Below are positions 45,312-54,294 of a stretch of DNA of 64,000 nt, in pieces. Position 1 is the stretch's first letter, and each line of letters opens with the position of its first letter. Below the pieces are notes generated by a model that worked only from the letters and a program-made list of their open reading frames with translations, was not told the origin of the DNA and did no database searches. This DNA comes from SFTJ01 sp045613305 (GTDB lineage: Bacteria; Bacteroidota; Bacteroidia; Bacteroidales; Muribaculaceae), in NCBI GenBank assembly GCA_045613305.1, contig JAZLAU010000028.1:151546-215545 (forward strand), written 5' to 3'. The position numbers were made by a program, and so were the translations under genes.

Positions 45312-47450
45312 ATGAGGAAAAAATTAGTTGTAACGCTACTTGCAACTTTATTAATTGGCGTAGCTGCAAATGCTGCAGATTATGCCCAAAAGGTAAACAC
45401 GCTAATAGGCACAAAGGGAGTGGGTTTAACTTCGGGATATCTTTATCCGGGAGCCACCTATCCGTTTGGTATGGTGCAATTCACACCGTCGTATTTTTCA
45501 AAGCGCTCAGGGTTTGTCATTAACCAGTTGAGCGGTGGCGGATGTGAACATATGGGTAATTTCCCAACATTCCCGCTAAAAGGCAAGTTGCAGGTTTCGC
45601 CTGAAAATATTCTTAAATATCGAGTAAATGTAGACGGAGAGCAAGGCCATGCCGGATATTATGAGGCAATGGTCCAAGACGATATTAAAGCCAAACTCAC
45701 CGTCACAGAGCGCACGGGTATGGCAAAATATGAGTATCCCGAAAGCGAAACTCACGGCACAGTGATAATAGGTGGTGGTGTGGCTGCTACTCCAACCACT
45801 ACGGCAGCAGTGATTATCACTGGCAAAAACTCTTGCGAGGGTTATGCTCTTGGCGGTTCGTTTTGTGGCATATCAACGCCTTATAAGGTTTATTTTGCAG
45901 CCGAATTCGATTGTGAAGCTGTGGAAACCGGTATTTGGAAAAACGATAAGTTGAAACCGGGCGTTAATTTCAGTGAAGGAGAAACTTCGGGCGTTTATTT
46001 CACTTTCGATGTTAGCAAAAACAAGCAAGTGCAATATAAAATTGGCGTTTCGTATGTTTCGGTAGAAAACGCGCGCGAAAATTTGGCTGCCGAAAATCCT
46101 AACTGGAACTTTGAAGCAGTGCAAGCCAACGCCGAGGCAGAGTGGAATAAATATTTGTCGAAAATCGAAGTTAAGGGCACAAACCCTGACCGCGAAACAC
46201 AATTCTATACACACCTTTACCGCTCGTTTATTCATCCAAACGTGTGCAGCGACGTAAATGGGGAGTATATGGGTGCAGACTATGCGGTTCATAAAACTAA
46301 CTTCAAACAATACACTTCGTTCAGCAATTGGGACACCTATAGAACACAAATTCAATTGTTGTCGATATTGGTACCCGACATTGCTTCCGACATAGTGATA
46401 TCGCATCAAAAATTTGCTGAGCAATCGGGCGGCTCGTTCCCACGATGGGTGATGGCCAATGTTGAAACCGGCGTAATGCAGGGCGACCCAAGTGCGGCTT
46501 TGGTGGCCAATGCTTATGCCTTCGGCGCTCGCAATTACGACCCTAAGCCATTGCTTGCAATTATGCGTAAGGGTGCAGAGGAGCCAGGTGCAAAGTCGCA
46601 GAAAGAGGAAACACGTCCGGGCTTGCGTCAGTATCTTGAAAAAGGATATTATGATGCGTCGATTCAACTTGAATACACCACAGCCGACTTTGCAATCGGA
46701 CAGTTTGCATTGCGTGCGGTGGGCGATGAGTTTTTGAGTTGGCGATATTTCCACCATGCACGTTCGTGGAAGAACCTTTATAACCCCGAAACCGGCTGGT
46801 TGCAATCGCGCAATGCCGACGGCTCTTGGCGTCCGTTGAGCCATGACTTTAGAGAGTCTACCTATAAGAACTATTTCTGGATGGTGCCATATAACATTCA
46901 AGGTTTGATTGACATAATAGGCGGACGAGATGAGGCTGAACGCCGTCTTGACGATTTGTTTAAGCGTCTTGATGCCGGATATGGCGATGCTTGGTTTGCT
47001 TCGGGCAACGAGCCAAGTTTCCAAATCCCTTGGATTTACAATTGGGTGCAACGTCCTTATAAAACTCAGCACATTGTGAACCGAATTCTTAACGAGCAAT
47101 ATTCAAGCAAAATTGATGGTCTTCCGGGCAACGACGACTTAGGCACAATGGGAGCGTGGTATGTTTTTGCTTGTTTGGGCTTGTATCCTGAAATTCCAGG
47201 CATTGGCGGTTTTGCTGTGAATACACCAATTTTCACTGAGGCAGTGTTGCATATGCCTAAGGGCGACTTGAAGATTTTGGGCGGTTCGGAAGATAAGATT
47301 TACATCAAGTCGATGAATCTTAATGGCAAGTCGTATGATAGCACTTGGATTCCATGGGAAAACCTTTGCAACGGCGCTGTAATAGAGTATAAAGTAAGTA
47401 ATTCACCATCTACATGGGGGCAAGATGTGTTGCCACCATCGTATGAATAA
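45312..47450 (+). CDS. GH92 alpha-mannosidase (third)
   Basis: 712 residues with a signal peptide (VVTLLATLLIGVAANA). GH92 features are KVNTLIGTKGVG, YPGATYPFGMVQFTPSYF, SNWDTYRTQIQLLSILVPD, FPRWVMANVETGVMQGDPSA and GNDDLGTMGAWYVFACLGLY with Asp608-Asp609. The acid position (second residue after Gly-Asn) is Asp rather than the Glu of the first GH92, hinting at a different subgroup and specificity. It is the shortest of the three and lies directly between the second GH92 and the GH130. Together the three should remove differently linked alpha-mannoses in sequence. Confidence 0.92.
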   Translation: MRKKLVVTLLATLLIGVAANAADYAQKVNTLIGTKGVGLTSGYLYPGATYPFGMVQFTPSYFSKRSGFVINQLSGGGCEHMGNFPTFPLKGKLQVSPENILKYRVNVDGEQGHAGYYEAMVQDDIKAKLTVTERTGMAKYEYPESETHGTVIIGGGVAATPTTTAAVIITGKNSCEGYALGGSFCGISTPYKVYFAAEFDCEAVETGIWKNDKLKPGVNFSEGETSGVYFTFDVSKNKQVQYKIGVSYVSVENARENLAAENPNWNFEAVQANAEAEWNKYLSKIEVKGTNPDRETQFYTHLYRSFIHPNVCSDVNGEYMGADYAVHKTNFKQYTSFSNWDTYRTQIQLLSILVPDIASDIVISHQKFAEQSGGSFPRWVMANVETGVMQGDPSAALVANAYAFGARNYDPKPLLAIMRKGAEEPGAKSQKEETRPGLRQYLEKGYYDASIQLEYTTADFAIGQFALRAVGDEFLSWRYFHHARSWKNLYNPETGWLQSRNADGSWRPLSHDFRESTYKNYFWMVPYNIQGLIDIIGGRDEAERRLDDLFKRLDAGYGDAWFASGNEPSFQIPWIYNWVQRPYKTQHIVNRILNEQYSSKIDGLPGNDDLGTMGAWYVFACLGLYPEIPGIGGFAVNTPIFTEAVLHMPKGDLKILGGSEDKIYIKSMNLNGKSYDSTWIPWENLCNGAVIEYKVSNSPSTWGQDVLPPSYE

Positions 47451-47462
47451 AATACTAAGACA

Positions 47463-48581
47463 ATGAAAAAAATCAATTTTTTAATATCAGGATTGCTGTT
47501 GGTAAGCGGTGTTTTGTCGTCGTGCCAACAAAAGCAAGAACAATGGGCGCTACTTGGATTTGAGCGTCCAGAAGGAGTAAATCCAATCATCTCGCCCGAT
47601 TCAACGGTGAAATTTTTGTGCCCAATGCGTGGCGATTCAATAGGTTGGATGGAAAGCGATGTGTTTAATCCTGCTGCTACAATCTACGATGGCAAGGTGG
47701 TGGTGGTGTTCCGCGCTGAGGATAATTCGGCAGTGGGCATTGGCACACGCACTTCGCGTTTGGGCTACGCAACTTCGGACGATGGCTTGCATTTCACATA
47801 TGAAAATGCGCCGATTTTATATCCGGCCGACGACTCACAAAAAGAATTGGAGCATCCAGGCGGCTGTGAAGACCCACGTATCGCTGTCACAGAAGACGGA
47901 TTGTATGTGATGTGCTACACACAATGGAACCGCAAGCAGGCTCGTTTGGCTGTTGCTACATCTCGCGATTTGAAGACTTGGGAAAAGCATGGCCCAGCAT
48001 TTGCAAAGGCTTATGACGGACGTTTTAAAGACGATTTCTCAAAGTCGGCTTCAATTGTCACTAAGGTGGTAAACGGCAAGCAAGTGATTGCCGAAATCGA
48101 CGGAAAATATTGGATGTACTGGGGTGAGAAATTTGTGAATGTTGCCACTTCAACCAATTTGGTAGATTGGGAACCAATTCTTGACGAAAATGGCGAAATG
48201 CTTCGCGTGATGGAACCACGCAAGGGTAAATTCGATAGTTCGCTAACCGAATGTGGCCCACCTGCAGTGTTGACAAAGAAGGGCATCTTGTTGCTTTATA
48301 ACGGAAAGAATGCGTCGGGTGAGGATTGCGACTCGCTATACACCGAAAACACTTACTGCGGTGGCCAAGCATTGTTTGATGCAGCAAATCCTACACGCTT
48401 AATTTCGCGTCTCGACAAGCCATTCTTCATACCTGAAGCAAGTTTTGAAAAGAGCGGTCAGTATCCGGCCGGAACTGTTTTCATTGAAGGCTTAGTGCTT
48501 TTCAACGGCAAGTGGCATCTTTATTACGGATGTGCCGACTCTCGCGTGTCGGTGGCTGTGTGCGACAATACATTATTTTAA
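47463..48581 (+). CDS. GH130-family mannoside phosphorylase/beta-mannosidase, lipoprotein
   Basis: 372 residues. Lipobox VLSSC (Cys20). Five-bladed propeller with FNPAATIYDGKVVVVFRAED, GGCEDPRIAVTEDGLYVMCY (Asp137, the expected proton donor) and VFIEGLVLFNGKWHLYYGCA near the end, all GH130 hallmarks. GH130 enzymes phosphorolyse beta-1,4-mannosides (for example Man-GlcNAc) or hydrolyse beta-1,2-mannosides. A lipoprotein signal places it outside the cytoplasm where phosphate is limiting, which favours hydrolysis; this is inference. In an N-glycan pathway it would act on the core beta-mannose, overlapping the GH2 enzymes. Confidence 0.88.
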   Translation: MKKINFLISGLLLVSGVLSSCQQKQEQWALLGFERPEGVNPIISPDSTVKFLCPMRGDSIGWMESDVFNPAATIYDGKVVVVFRAEDNSAVGIGTRTSRLGYATSDDGLHFTYENAPILYPADDSQKELEHPGGCEDPRIAVTEDGLYVMCYTQWNRKQARLAVATSRDLKTWEKHGPAFAKAYDGRFKDDFSKSASIVTKVVNGKQVIAEIDGKYWMYWGEKFVNVATSTNLVDWEPILDENGEMLRVMEPRKGKFDSSLTECGPPAVLTKKGILLLYNGKNASGEDCDSLYTENTYCGGQALFDAANPTRLISRLDKPFFIPEASFEKSGQYPAGTVFIEGLVLFNGKWHLYYGCADSRVSVAVCDNTLF

Positions 48582-48615
48582 AGAGATAGAAACAAAACCA
48601 TAAAAAGCATAAGAA

Positions 48616-49998
48616 ATGAACAAGAAATTTTTAATGATTGCGATGTCGCTTGTTATTGGCGCGTCATCGGCATTCTCTCAGGCCATAAAGCCATTTGTTG
48701 AGGGTGAACGAGCAGTGTTTTTAGGAAATAGTATAACCGACGGTGGTCGTTACCATTCATATATCTGGCTGTATTATATGACTCGTTTCCCTAACATGCC
48801 TATCACTGTGGTTAATGCCGGTATAGGTGGCGACACTGCATATGATATGTATAAGCGTCTTGATAATGATGTGTTTAGCCATAATCCAACTACGTTGATT
48901 GTGACTTTCGGCATGAACGACTCAGGTTATTTTGAATATAATGGCGATAATGCCGCTGAGTTTGGCGAACAAAAGTATCAGGAATGCATTGCCAACTATA
49001 ATAAGATGGAGCAACGCTTGTTGCAATTGCCAAAAACACGCATCGTGGCATTGGGCACATCGCCATACGACGAAACAGCACAAATTGAGGGTAACTTGTT
49101 CAAAAAGAAGAACGAAACCATTAAGCGCATCGTTGACTACCAAATTGAAGCGGCAAAGCGTCACGGATGGGAATATCTTGATTTGAATGCTCCAATGGTG
49201 GCATTGAATGCCAAGGGCCAGGAAACAGACCCAGCGTTTACGCTCTGCGGTTCTGACCGTATTCACCCTGATAACGATGGACACATGGTGATGGCATATT
49301 TGTTCTTGAAGGCTCAAGGCATGGCCGGCAAGTGTGTGGCTGATGTTGAGGTGAATGCATCGAAAAAGTCGGTTGTAAAGGCCGAAAACTGCACCGTGAG
49401 CAATGTGGTGAAGAATGGCCGCAGTTTGACATTCGATTATAAAGCCGAAGCGCTGCCTTATCCTGTTGACACCATATCAAGAGGTTGGGGCTACAAGCGC
49501 ACTCAAGCCATGGCATTAGACGTGATTCCTTTCACCGACGAAATGAATCAAGAAATGCTTAAGGTGACAGGCCTAAAGGGCAATTACAAGTTGTTTATCG
49601 ATGGCGAAGAAGTTGGCACATGGAGCGGCAAGCAATTGGCAGAAGGTATCAACTTGGCAAATGAATCAAAGACTCCACAATATCAACAAGCATTGGCAGT
49701 GATGCACCTAAATGAATATCGCATGGAGATAGTGCAACAAATGCGCACCTATGCATGGTGTCAGCATGGCTTCTTCCAGCAACAAGGTTTGCTCAATGCC
49801 AACAATCGCAAGGCTATAGAGGTGATGGATGAGAATGTCGACAAGAACGGTTGGCTAAAGGCACACCGCGACACTTATGCTCGCCTTATGCACGAATCGG
49901 TGCGTGAAGCGCGTTGGCAACAACACCAAGTGCTTGTAGATAAGATATATGAAATCAACAAGCCTGTGGTTCGCAAAGTGGAATTGAGAAAAATGTAG
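48616..49998 (+). CDS. Secreted SGNH/GDSL-family hydrolase
   Basis: 460 residues with signal peptide IAMSLVIGASSAFSQA. SGNH blocks: VFLGNSITDGG (Ser39), NAGIGGDTAYD (oxyanion Gly), VTFGMNDSGYF (Asn) and GSDRIHPDNDGHMVMA (Asp/His). A C-terminal extension of about 220 residues (beta-rich, then helical with MEIVQQMRTYAWCQHGFFQ) has no family I recognise. The enzyme should be an extracytoplasmic esterase, perhaps removing acetyl or other ester groups from glycans. It is the last gene before the strong terminator that ends the PUL. Confidence 0.85.
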   Translation: MNKKFLMIAMSLVIGASSAFSQAIKPFVEGERAVFLGNSITDGGRYHSYIWLYYMTRFPNMPITVVNAGIGGDTAYDMYKRLDNDVFSHNPTTLIVTFGMNDSGYFEYNGDNAAEFGEQKYQECIANYNKMEQRLLQLPKTRIVALGTSPYDETAQIEGNLFKKKNETIKRIVDYQIEAAKRHGWEYLDLNAPMVALNAKGQETDPAFTLCGSDRIHPDNDGHMVMAYLFLKAQGMAGKCVADVEVNASKKSVVKAENCTVSNVVKNGRSLTFDYKAEALPYPVDTISRGWGYKRTQAMALDVIPFTDEMNQEMLKVTGLKGNYKLFIDGEEVGTWSGKQLAEGINLANESKTPQYQQALAVMHLNEYRMEIVQQMRTYAWCQHGFFQQQGLLNANNRKAIEVMDENVDKNGWLKAHRDTYARLMHESVREARWQQHQVLVDKIYEINKPVVRKVELRKM

Positions 49999-50023
49999 GT
50001 GTTTTTTTAGGTAAATAAGATGA

Positions 50024-50067
50024 GTGGGGGGAAATGTCGTTTAATGACTTTCCCCCCACGGTTTTTT
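50024..50067 (+). terminator. Terminator ending the PUL
   Basis: GTGGGGGGAAA (50024-50034) pairs with TTTCCCCCCAC (50049-50059), extended by GTC/GAC around the loop. A T-run follows from 50062. It lies 26 bp after the SGNH stop. Confidence 0.9.
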
Positions 50068-50266
50068 TATATTAGGATGGAGTGCGAATGTGTGCTCGGC
50101 TATGGTGCCGGGGCTTTTGAAAATAAATTCAGAGAGAAAGTTGTAAATGTGGTAAAAGTTATATAAGTTTGCCAATAGGAAAAAAGTTTTTGCCCTTTGT
50201 GACGTTTATTTTAAAATCGGGGCCAGTTATTAACGGCGGCAGTTAGCCATAAAATCAAAAAATAGT

Positions 50267-50683
50267 ATGAACATCTTCATTAATTACCAGGAAATTTCGG
50301 CTTTTATCGAGAGGAAGTTTAAACTACGTCCCACATTTTCGCGTGTTGATGAAAAGTCGATAGTGATGAGTTACAAACCCAGTGCAGCGTTGCCAGGCAT
50401 TGACGTAAAATTCAACATTGAGGCCATGCGTAAGGATGTGGTGTGCATGTCGTATGAGTGCGGCGAAGCAGCGTCGAGTATTATATCGGGCATTGTGGTT
50501 TATCTCGACAGTAATATGCCGCGCGGCCTCAATGTGAAAACACAAGATAAGCGTGTTGATGTGTATCCTATGAACTTTAAGCCGCTTGACGACATGTGGG
50601 ATTATGTGACATTGTCGAAAATCACATTTGAGGAGAAACATGTTAATCTGGAGTTCTCGATAGTGGCCCGAAAAACGGCGTAG
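50267..50683 (+). CDS. Small protein of unknown function (138 residues)
   Basis: No signal peptide or membrane span. Predicted mixed alpha/beta: an N-terminal INYQEISAFIERKFKLRPTF helix, strands SIVMSYKP and IDVKFNIEAMRKD, an alpha-helix GEAASSIISGIVVYL and strands YVTLSKITFEEKHVNLEFSI. I do not recognise the family. ATG start after an A-rich leader; 49 bp separate it from the next small gene, with which it probably forms a transcript. Codons are ordinary for the region. It could be a cytoplasmic accessory or immunity-like protein, but nothing shows this. Confidence 0.65.
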   Translation: MNIFINYQEISAFIERKFKLRPTFSRVDEKSIVMSYKPSAALPGIDVKFNIEAMRKDVVCMSYECGEAASSIISGIVVYLDSNMPRGLNVKTQDKRVDVYPMNFKPLDDMWDYVTLSKITFEEKHVNLEFSIVARKTA

Positions 50684-50732
50684 AAAAAGGGAAAAAGGAA
50701 AATTATAGTATACTTTTTAAAATGATAAAAAC

Positions 50733-51134
50733 ATGATTATTACAGATTTACAGCAAATTGACAGCCTTGTAAGAGAGTATTTGAGCATTCGAAACTTGGT
50801 ATGTGTAGATGAGATTGACTACGAAAGAATCAAACAAAGAGCCGTTTCGCTAAGAGCGGAAAAAGTGCATATCGCAGAATTTAACGAAAGCACAATTAAG
50901 GTTTATAATGAATCGGTGTGCAATGTTTGCCAGGACAGTGAATGCGATGTGTTGCTGTTGATAAATTTCAATGAGAATGAATCGGAAGAAAATGCGTTCA
51001 CTATGAATCACCTTAATATGCTGGTTAATCCGTTGATTAATAATGCGAAGGTGAGGGATATGATAACCGGTTTGAATAAATTAGAATTGCCCTACGGCGG
51101 AGTGGATGTGTTGATAGTGGCAGGCATAAAATAA
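50733..51134 (+). CDS. Small protein of unknown function (133 residues)
   Basis: Cytoplasmic in appearance (no signal or membrane span). It starts MIITDLQQIDSLVREYLSIR and continues with CNVCQDSECDVLLLINFNEN, where three Cys (CNVC and SEC) lie close together and could bind metal, though no fourth ligand motif is obvious. The end is YGGVDVLIVAGIK. I do not recognise the family. Size and spacing to the previous gene suggest a two-gene unit. Confidence 0.65.
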   Translation: MIITDLQQIDSLVREYLSIRNLVCVDEIDYERIKQRAVSLRAEKVHIAEFNESTIKVYNESVCNVCQDSECDVLLLINFNENESEENAFTMNHLNMLVNPLINNAKVRDMITGLNKLELPYGGVDVLIVAGIK

Positions 51135-51228
51135 ATCGGCGAAAATGTGTCCTTGATGGTCAAAATTTGCTAATTTTATCGTGCAACTGAGTAATCTCGG
51201 CAGAAGAGAAGGATTAAAACATTTTAAT

Positions 51229-51375
51229 ATGTCAGCAAAGGATAATGTTACAAATGAGGTGACAGATGCTAAAAATGCAGTTGACACCCTTGACATACGC
51301 TCAAACGGGGCGTATCCGTCGGGGGTGCTGAGCAATTTGTGTAGCAACCCACTGATTGTGAAATTGTGTGAGTAA
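51229..51375 (+). pseudogene. Short remnant ORF, possibly 5' end of a NADAR-like gene
   Basis: 48 codons from ATG 51229 to TAA 51375. The internal DIRSNGAYPSGVLSNLCSN resembles the N-terminal 'YPA-x-x-LSNF' segment that I recall from NADAR/RibA-like N-glycosidase relatives. The normal continuation (a Glu-containing helix after the LSN motif) is absent; the frame ends soon after. The flanks (51135-51228 and 51376-51454) show no further support. A chance ORF is possible. Confidence 0.3.
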
Positions 51376-51454
51376 TTCAGCATATTGCAATGCGGCCTTC
51401 GATGCGATTTTGGAGGCAATCGTGCAGTTGGAGGCTGTGCTTTAAGCATGATGA

Positions 51455-51503
51455 TAAAAAAATAAGTGTCCCTCGTGAGCCTGATGGCAAGCGAGGGACA
51501 CTT
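51455..51503 (-). terminator. Terminator of the Ca2+-ATPase gene
   Basis: On the minus strand AAGTGTCCCTCG and CGAGGGACACTT (51503-51492 with 51475-51464) form a perfect 12-bp stem with a 16-nt loop. TTATTTTTTTATC follows. It lies about 90 bp after the stop at 51594; the bases between show no gene. Confidence 0.85.
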
Positions 51504-51593
51504 GTTGTTGTGTGTGATTAGCATCTGCTTCGCGGAGCGGTAGAATGCTGTGGCGCAATTAGGCTGCCGCTTGCGCGAAGAAGCAATGCGATA

Positions 51594-54203
51594 TTACTTG
51601 TTGCGTACAAATAGTTTAGAGAATTCGCTCAAAAGCAATACTCCGAACGACAAACCGATTGTAATCCACCATTGTTGGCTGGTGAGAGTGGTTAGGTGGA
51701 ATAGCGACTGCATGCTTGGGATAAGCATCACGGCAAGAGTTAAGCCAACTACCAAGAAAATTGTCATCCACAACCATCGGTTGCTGAAGAAATTGTTGGT
51801 AAAGAACTTGTTGCCCGAGCGTACGGAGAAAATCATAGTTAATTGAGAGAAAATCATCACCGAGAAAGTCATGGTTCGAGCCGTGTCGACCGAAGTGTTG
51901 AGCCCGATTAGGTAGGCCACAATGGTCATTGAACCGATTATTAGGGCTTGAATGATGAGTTTGGCGGTGAATGCCGGAGTGAATACGCCTTGCTTAGAAT
52001 CGATTGGCTTGCGCGACATAATGTCTTTGGCCGCTTGGTCGATACTCATTGACAACGATGGAAGGCTGTCGCCCACAAGGTTGATGAACAAGAGTTGAAT
52101 TGGAAGCAAAGGCATGTCGAAGTTGCTCAAAACGGCCACAAAAAGCAATACGATTTCGCCGAGGTTGGTAGAAATCATGAACTGTATTGACTTAATGAGG
52201 TTGTCGTAGATTCGTCGTCCTTCGCGCACCGAATGCACAATTGTGGCAAAGTTGTCGTCGGCAAGAACCACATCGGCTGCTTCTTTCGACACGTCGGTGC
52301 CGGTGATGCCCATAGCCACGCCGATGTCGGCAAGTTTGAGAGCAGGTGCGTCGTTCACGCCGTCGCCAGTCATTGCAACCACGTTGCCGTTAGTTTGATA
52401 AGCGTTAACGATGCGTACTTTATGTTCGGGAGCCACACGCGCAAACACCGACACATTGCCGGCCACGTTGCGCAGCTCTTCGTCGCTCATTTTTTCTACG
52501 TCGCTGCCTGTTAGCACTTGGTCGTCGGGGTTCATGATGCCAAGGCTTTGGGCAATAGCCGAAGCCGTGATTTTGTGGTCGCCTGTAATCATCACAGGCT
52601 TAATGCCAGCAGCCTTGCATTGCTCAACGGCCACTCTTGCTTCTTCGCGAGGAGGGTCAATCATGCCCACCATGCCCACAAACACCAAGTCGCGTTCGGC
52701 ATTTTTGGTGATTTCGGCCAGTTGTTCGGCACTGCAATCAGGGTTGGCGTTTATTTCAGAGTAAGCCATGCAAAGCACACGAAGCGCCTTTTTTGCCATG
52801 GCTTCGTTGGTTGCGGCAAGTGCTTCGATGTCGCTCTTTTCGATGCTGCGCATCACGCCGTCGGCATCAATAATTCGGTTGCAGCGGGTGAGCAGTTCGT
52901 CAAAACCGCCTTTAGTGGTGACCATTATAGTGTTCTCGTCCTTTCGGTGGAGGGTGGTCATGAGTTTACGCTCAGAGTCGAACGGAATTTCAGAAAGGCG
53001 AGGATAGGTGTTTTGCAGGCTTTTTTGAGAAAGGCCTTGAAGTTCGGAATATGCTACAAGCGCAGTTTCGGTAGGGTCGCCAATGAAATCGCCGTCGCCA
53101 CTTTGCGAGGTGTCGTTGCATAGAGTGCCAATTGTAAGCAGCATGTTGGTGGTTTTAGGGAAACATTCCACCACAGTCATCTTGTTTTGAGTTAGTGTTC
53201 CGGTTTTGTCGGAGCAAATCACAGTGGTGCTACCGAGAGTTTCAACCGAAGGCAGGTTTCGCACAATAGCATTTTGCTTTGCAAGTCGTTGCACACCCAA
53301 AGCCAAAACCACAGTTGACACGGCAGGCAGCCCTTCAGGAATTGCGGCCACAGCAAGGCTCACGGCCGTTAGGAACATGTCCATCAAACCGCGTCCGTAA
53401 CTCAAGCCGATTACGAAAATCACAAGGCAAACGATAAGGCTAATCACAGCAAGCACTTTGCCCAGTTTGTCGAGGCGTTCTTGCATAGGAGTGCGCATGT
53501 CGGGCACCGATTGAATCATAGCGGCAATTTTGCCCACTTCGGTATGAGTGCCAGTTTCGACCACAATGCCCAACCCGCGTCCGTAGGTTACGCTGCAAGA
53601 ACTGAACGCCATGTTAGCCCTGTCGCCAATAGGCACTTCGCCGTCGATGTTGGCAATGTCTTTTTCAACCGGGAGCGATTCGCCGGTTAAGGCTGCTTCC
53701 TGAATTTTTAGGTTAACGCTTTCCACAAGACGAAGGTCGGCAGGCACGCTGTCGCCGGTTTCAATCTCCACGATGTCGCCCACCACCAATTCGCGTGAAG
53801 CAATCACTTTGTACTCGCCATTGCGAATCACCTTGCAATGTGGGGCAGAAAGCTTTTCGAGTGCATCGAGCGCATTTTCGGCCTTTGCTTCTTGAAATAC
53901 GCCGATTATGGCGTTAACCACAAGAATCGAAAGGATGATTATGGCGTCGGTTATGCCTTCGCCGTTAAGGTATCCGGTAACGCCCGAAATTACGGCTGCA
54001 AGCAGAAGCACGATTATCATGAAACTTTTGAACTGTGCAAAGAATTTTTGCACGAGTGTGGTGTGTTTTTTCTTCTCAAACTCATTGTAACCGTCACGCT
54101 CTTGGCGCTTGGTTACAGCGTCGTCGCTTAACCCCTTGTTGAGGTCGGTTTCGAAATGTTGAACTATTTGTTCAATGCTTTGTTGATAATAATTTTTTTC
54201 CAT
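51594..54203 (-). CDS. Cation-transporting P-type ATPase, calcium (P2A/P2B) type
   Basis: 869 residues. Membrane pump of the SERCA/PMCA-like bacterial type. Motifs: TGESLPVEK (A domain), PEGLP in helix 4 (AVAAIPEGLPAVSTVVLALG), phosphorylated Asp332 in DKTGTLTQNK, the nucleotide-binding KGGFDELL, MITGDH, and hinge GDGVNDAPALK. Helix 5-6 residues ISTNLGEIVLLF and INLVGDSLPSLSMS are consistent with a Ca2+ site. The N-terminal cation-ATPase domain (QSIEQIVQHFETDLNKGLS) is present. Its likely role is export of Ca2+ or a related ion; Mn2+ or Na+ cannot be excluded. It is a single-gene unit with its own promoter-like element and terminator, divergent from the SUFU-domain gene. Confidence 0.92.
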   Translation of the reverse strand: MEKNYYQQSIEQIVQHFETDLNKGLSDDAVTKRQERDGYNEFEKKKHTTLVQKFFAQFKSFMIIVLLLAAVISGVTGYLNGEGITDAIIILSILVVNAIIGVFQEAKAENALDALEKLSAPHCKVIRNGEYKVIASRELVVGDIVEIETGDSVPADLRLVESVNLKIQEAALTGESLPVEKDIANIDGEVPIGDRANMAFSSCSVTYGRGLGIVVETGTHTEVGKIAAMIQSVPDMRTPMQERLDKLGKVLAVISLIVCLVIFVIGLSYGRGLMDMFLTAVSLAVAAIPEGLPAVSTVVLALGVQRLAKQNAIVRNLPSVETLGSTTVICSDKTGTLTQNKMTVVECFPKTTNMLLTIGTLCNDTSQSGDGDFIGDPTETALVAYSELQGLSQKSLQNTYPRLSEIPFDSERKLMTTLHRKDENTIMVTTKGGFDELLTRCNRIIDADGVMRSIEKSDIEALAATNEAMAKKALRVLCMAYSEINANPDCSAEQLAEITKNAERDLVFVGMVGMIDPPREEARVAVEQCKAAGIKPVMITGDHKITASAIAQSLGIMNPDDQVLTGSDVEKMSDEELRNVAGNVSVFARVAPEHKVRIVNAYQTNGNVVAMTGDGVNDAPALKLADIGVAMGITGTDVSKEAADVVLADDNFATIVHSVREGRRIYDNLIKSIQFMISTNLGEIVLLFVAVLSNFDMPLLPIQLLFINLVGDSLPSLSMSIDQAAKDIMSRKPIDSKQGVFTPAFTAKLIIQALIIGSMTIVAYLIGLNTSVDTARTMTFSVMIFSQLTMIFSVRSGNKFFTNNFFSNRWLWMTIFLVVGLTLAVMLIPSMQSLFHLTTLTSQQWWITIGLSFGVLLLSEFSKLFVRNK

Positions 54204-54220
54204 AGTAATAACTTATATTG

Positions 54221-54228
54221 CAAAGTTA
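54221..54228 (-). promoter_or_regulatory. -7 element for the Ca2+-ATPase gene
   Basis: TAACTTTG on the minus strand, 17 bp before the ATG at 54203. No TTTG occurs at the expected -33 position, so support is partial. Confidence 0.35.
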
Positions 54229-54251
54229 CAATTAAATTAAAACAAAATTAT

Positions 54252-54259
54252 TACATTTG
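54252..54259 (+). promoter_or_regulatory. -7 element for the SUFU-domain gene
   Basis: TACATTTG lies 35 bp before the ATG at 54295 and points away from the ATPase element, so the two genes have a shared divergent control region. No clear -33 TTTG is present. Confidence 0.35.
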
Positions 54260-54294
54260 ATGGTAAATAAAGATTTAAAATGTAAGAAATAAGG

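Noticed and set aside
45873..47099. 408-codon minus-strand frame opposite the third GH92
   Set aside because: It lies entirely within a well-supported GH92 gene and shows no domain or signal.
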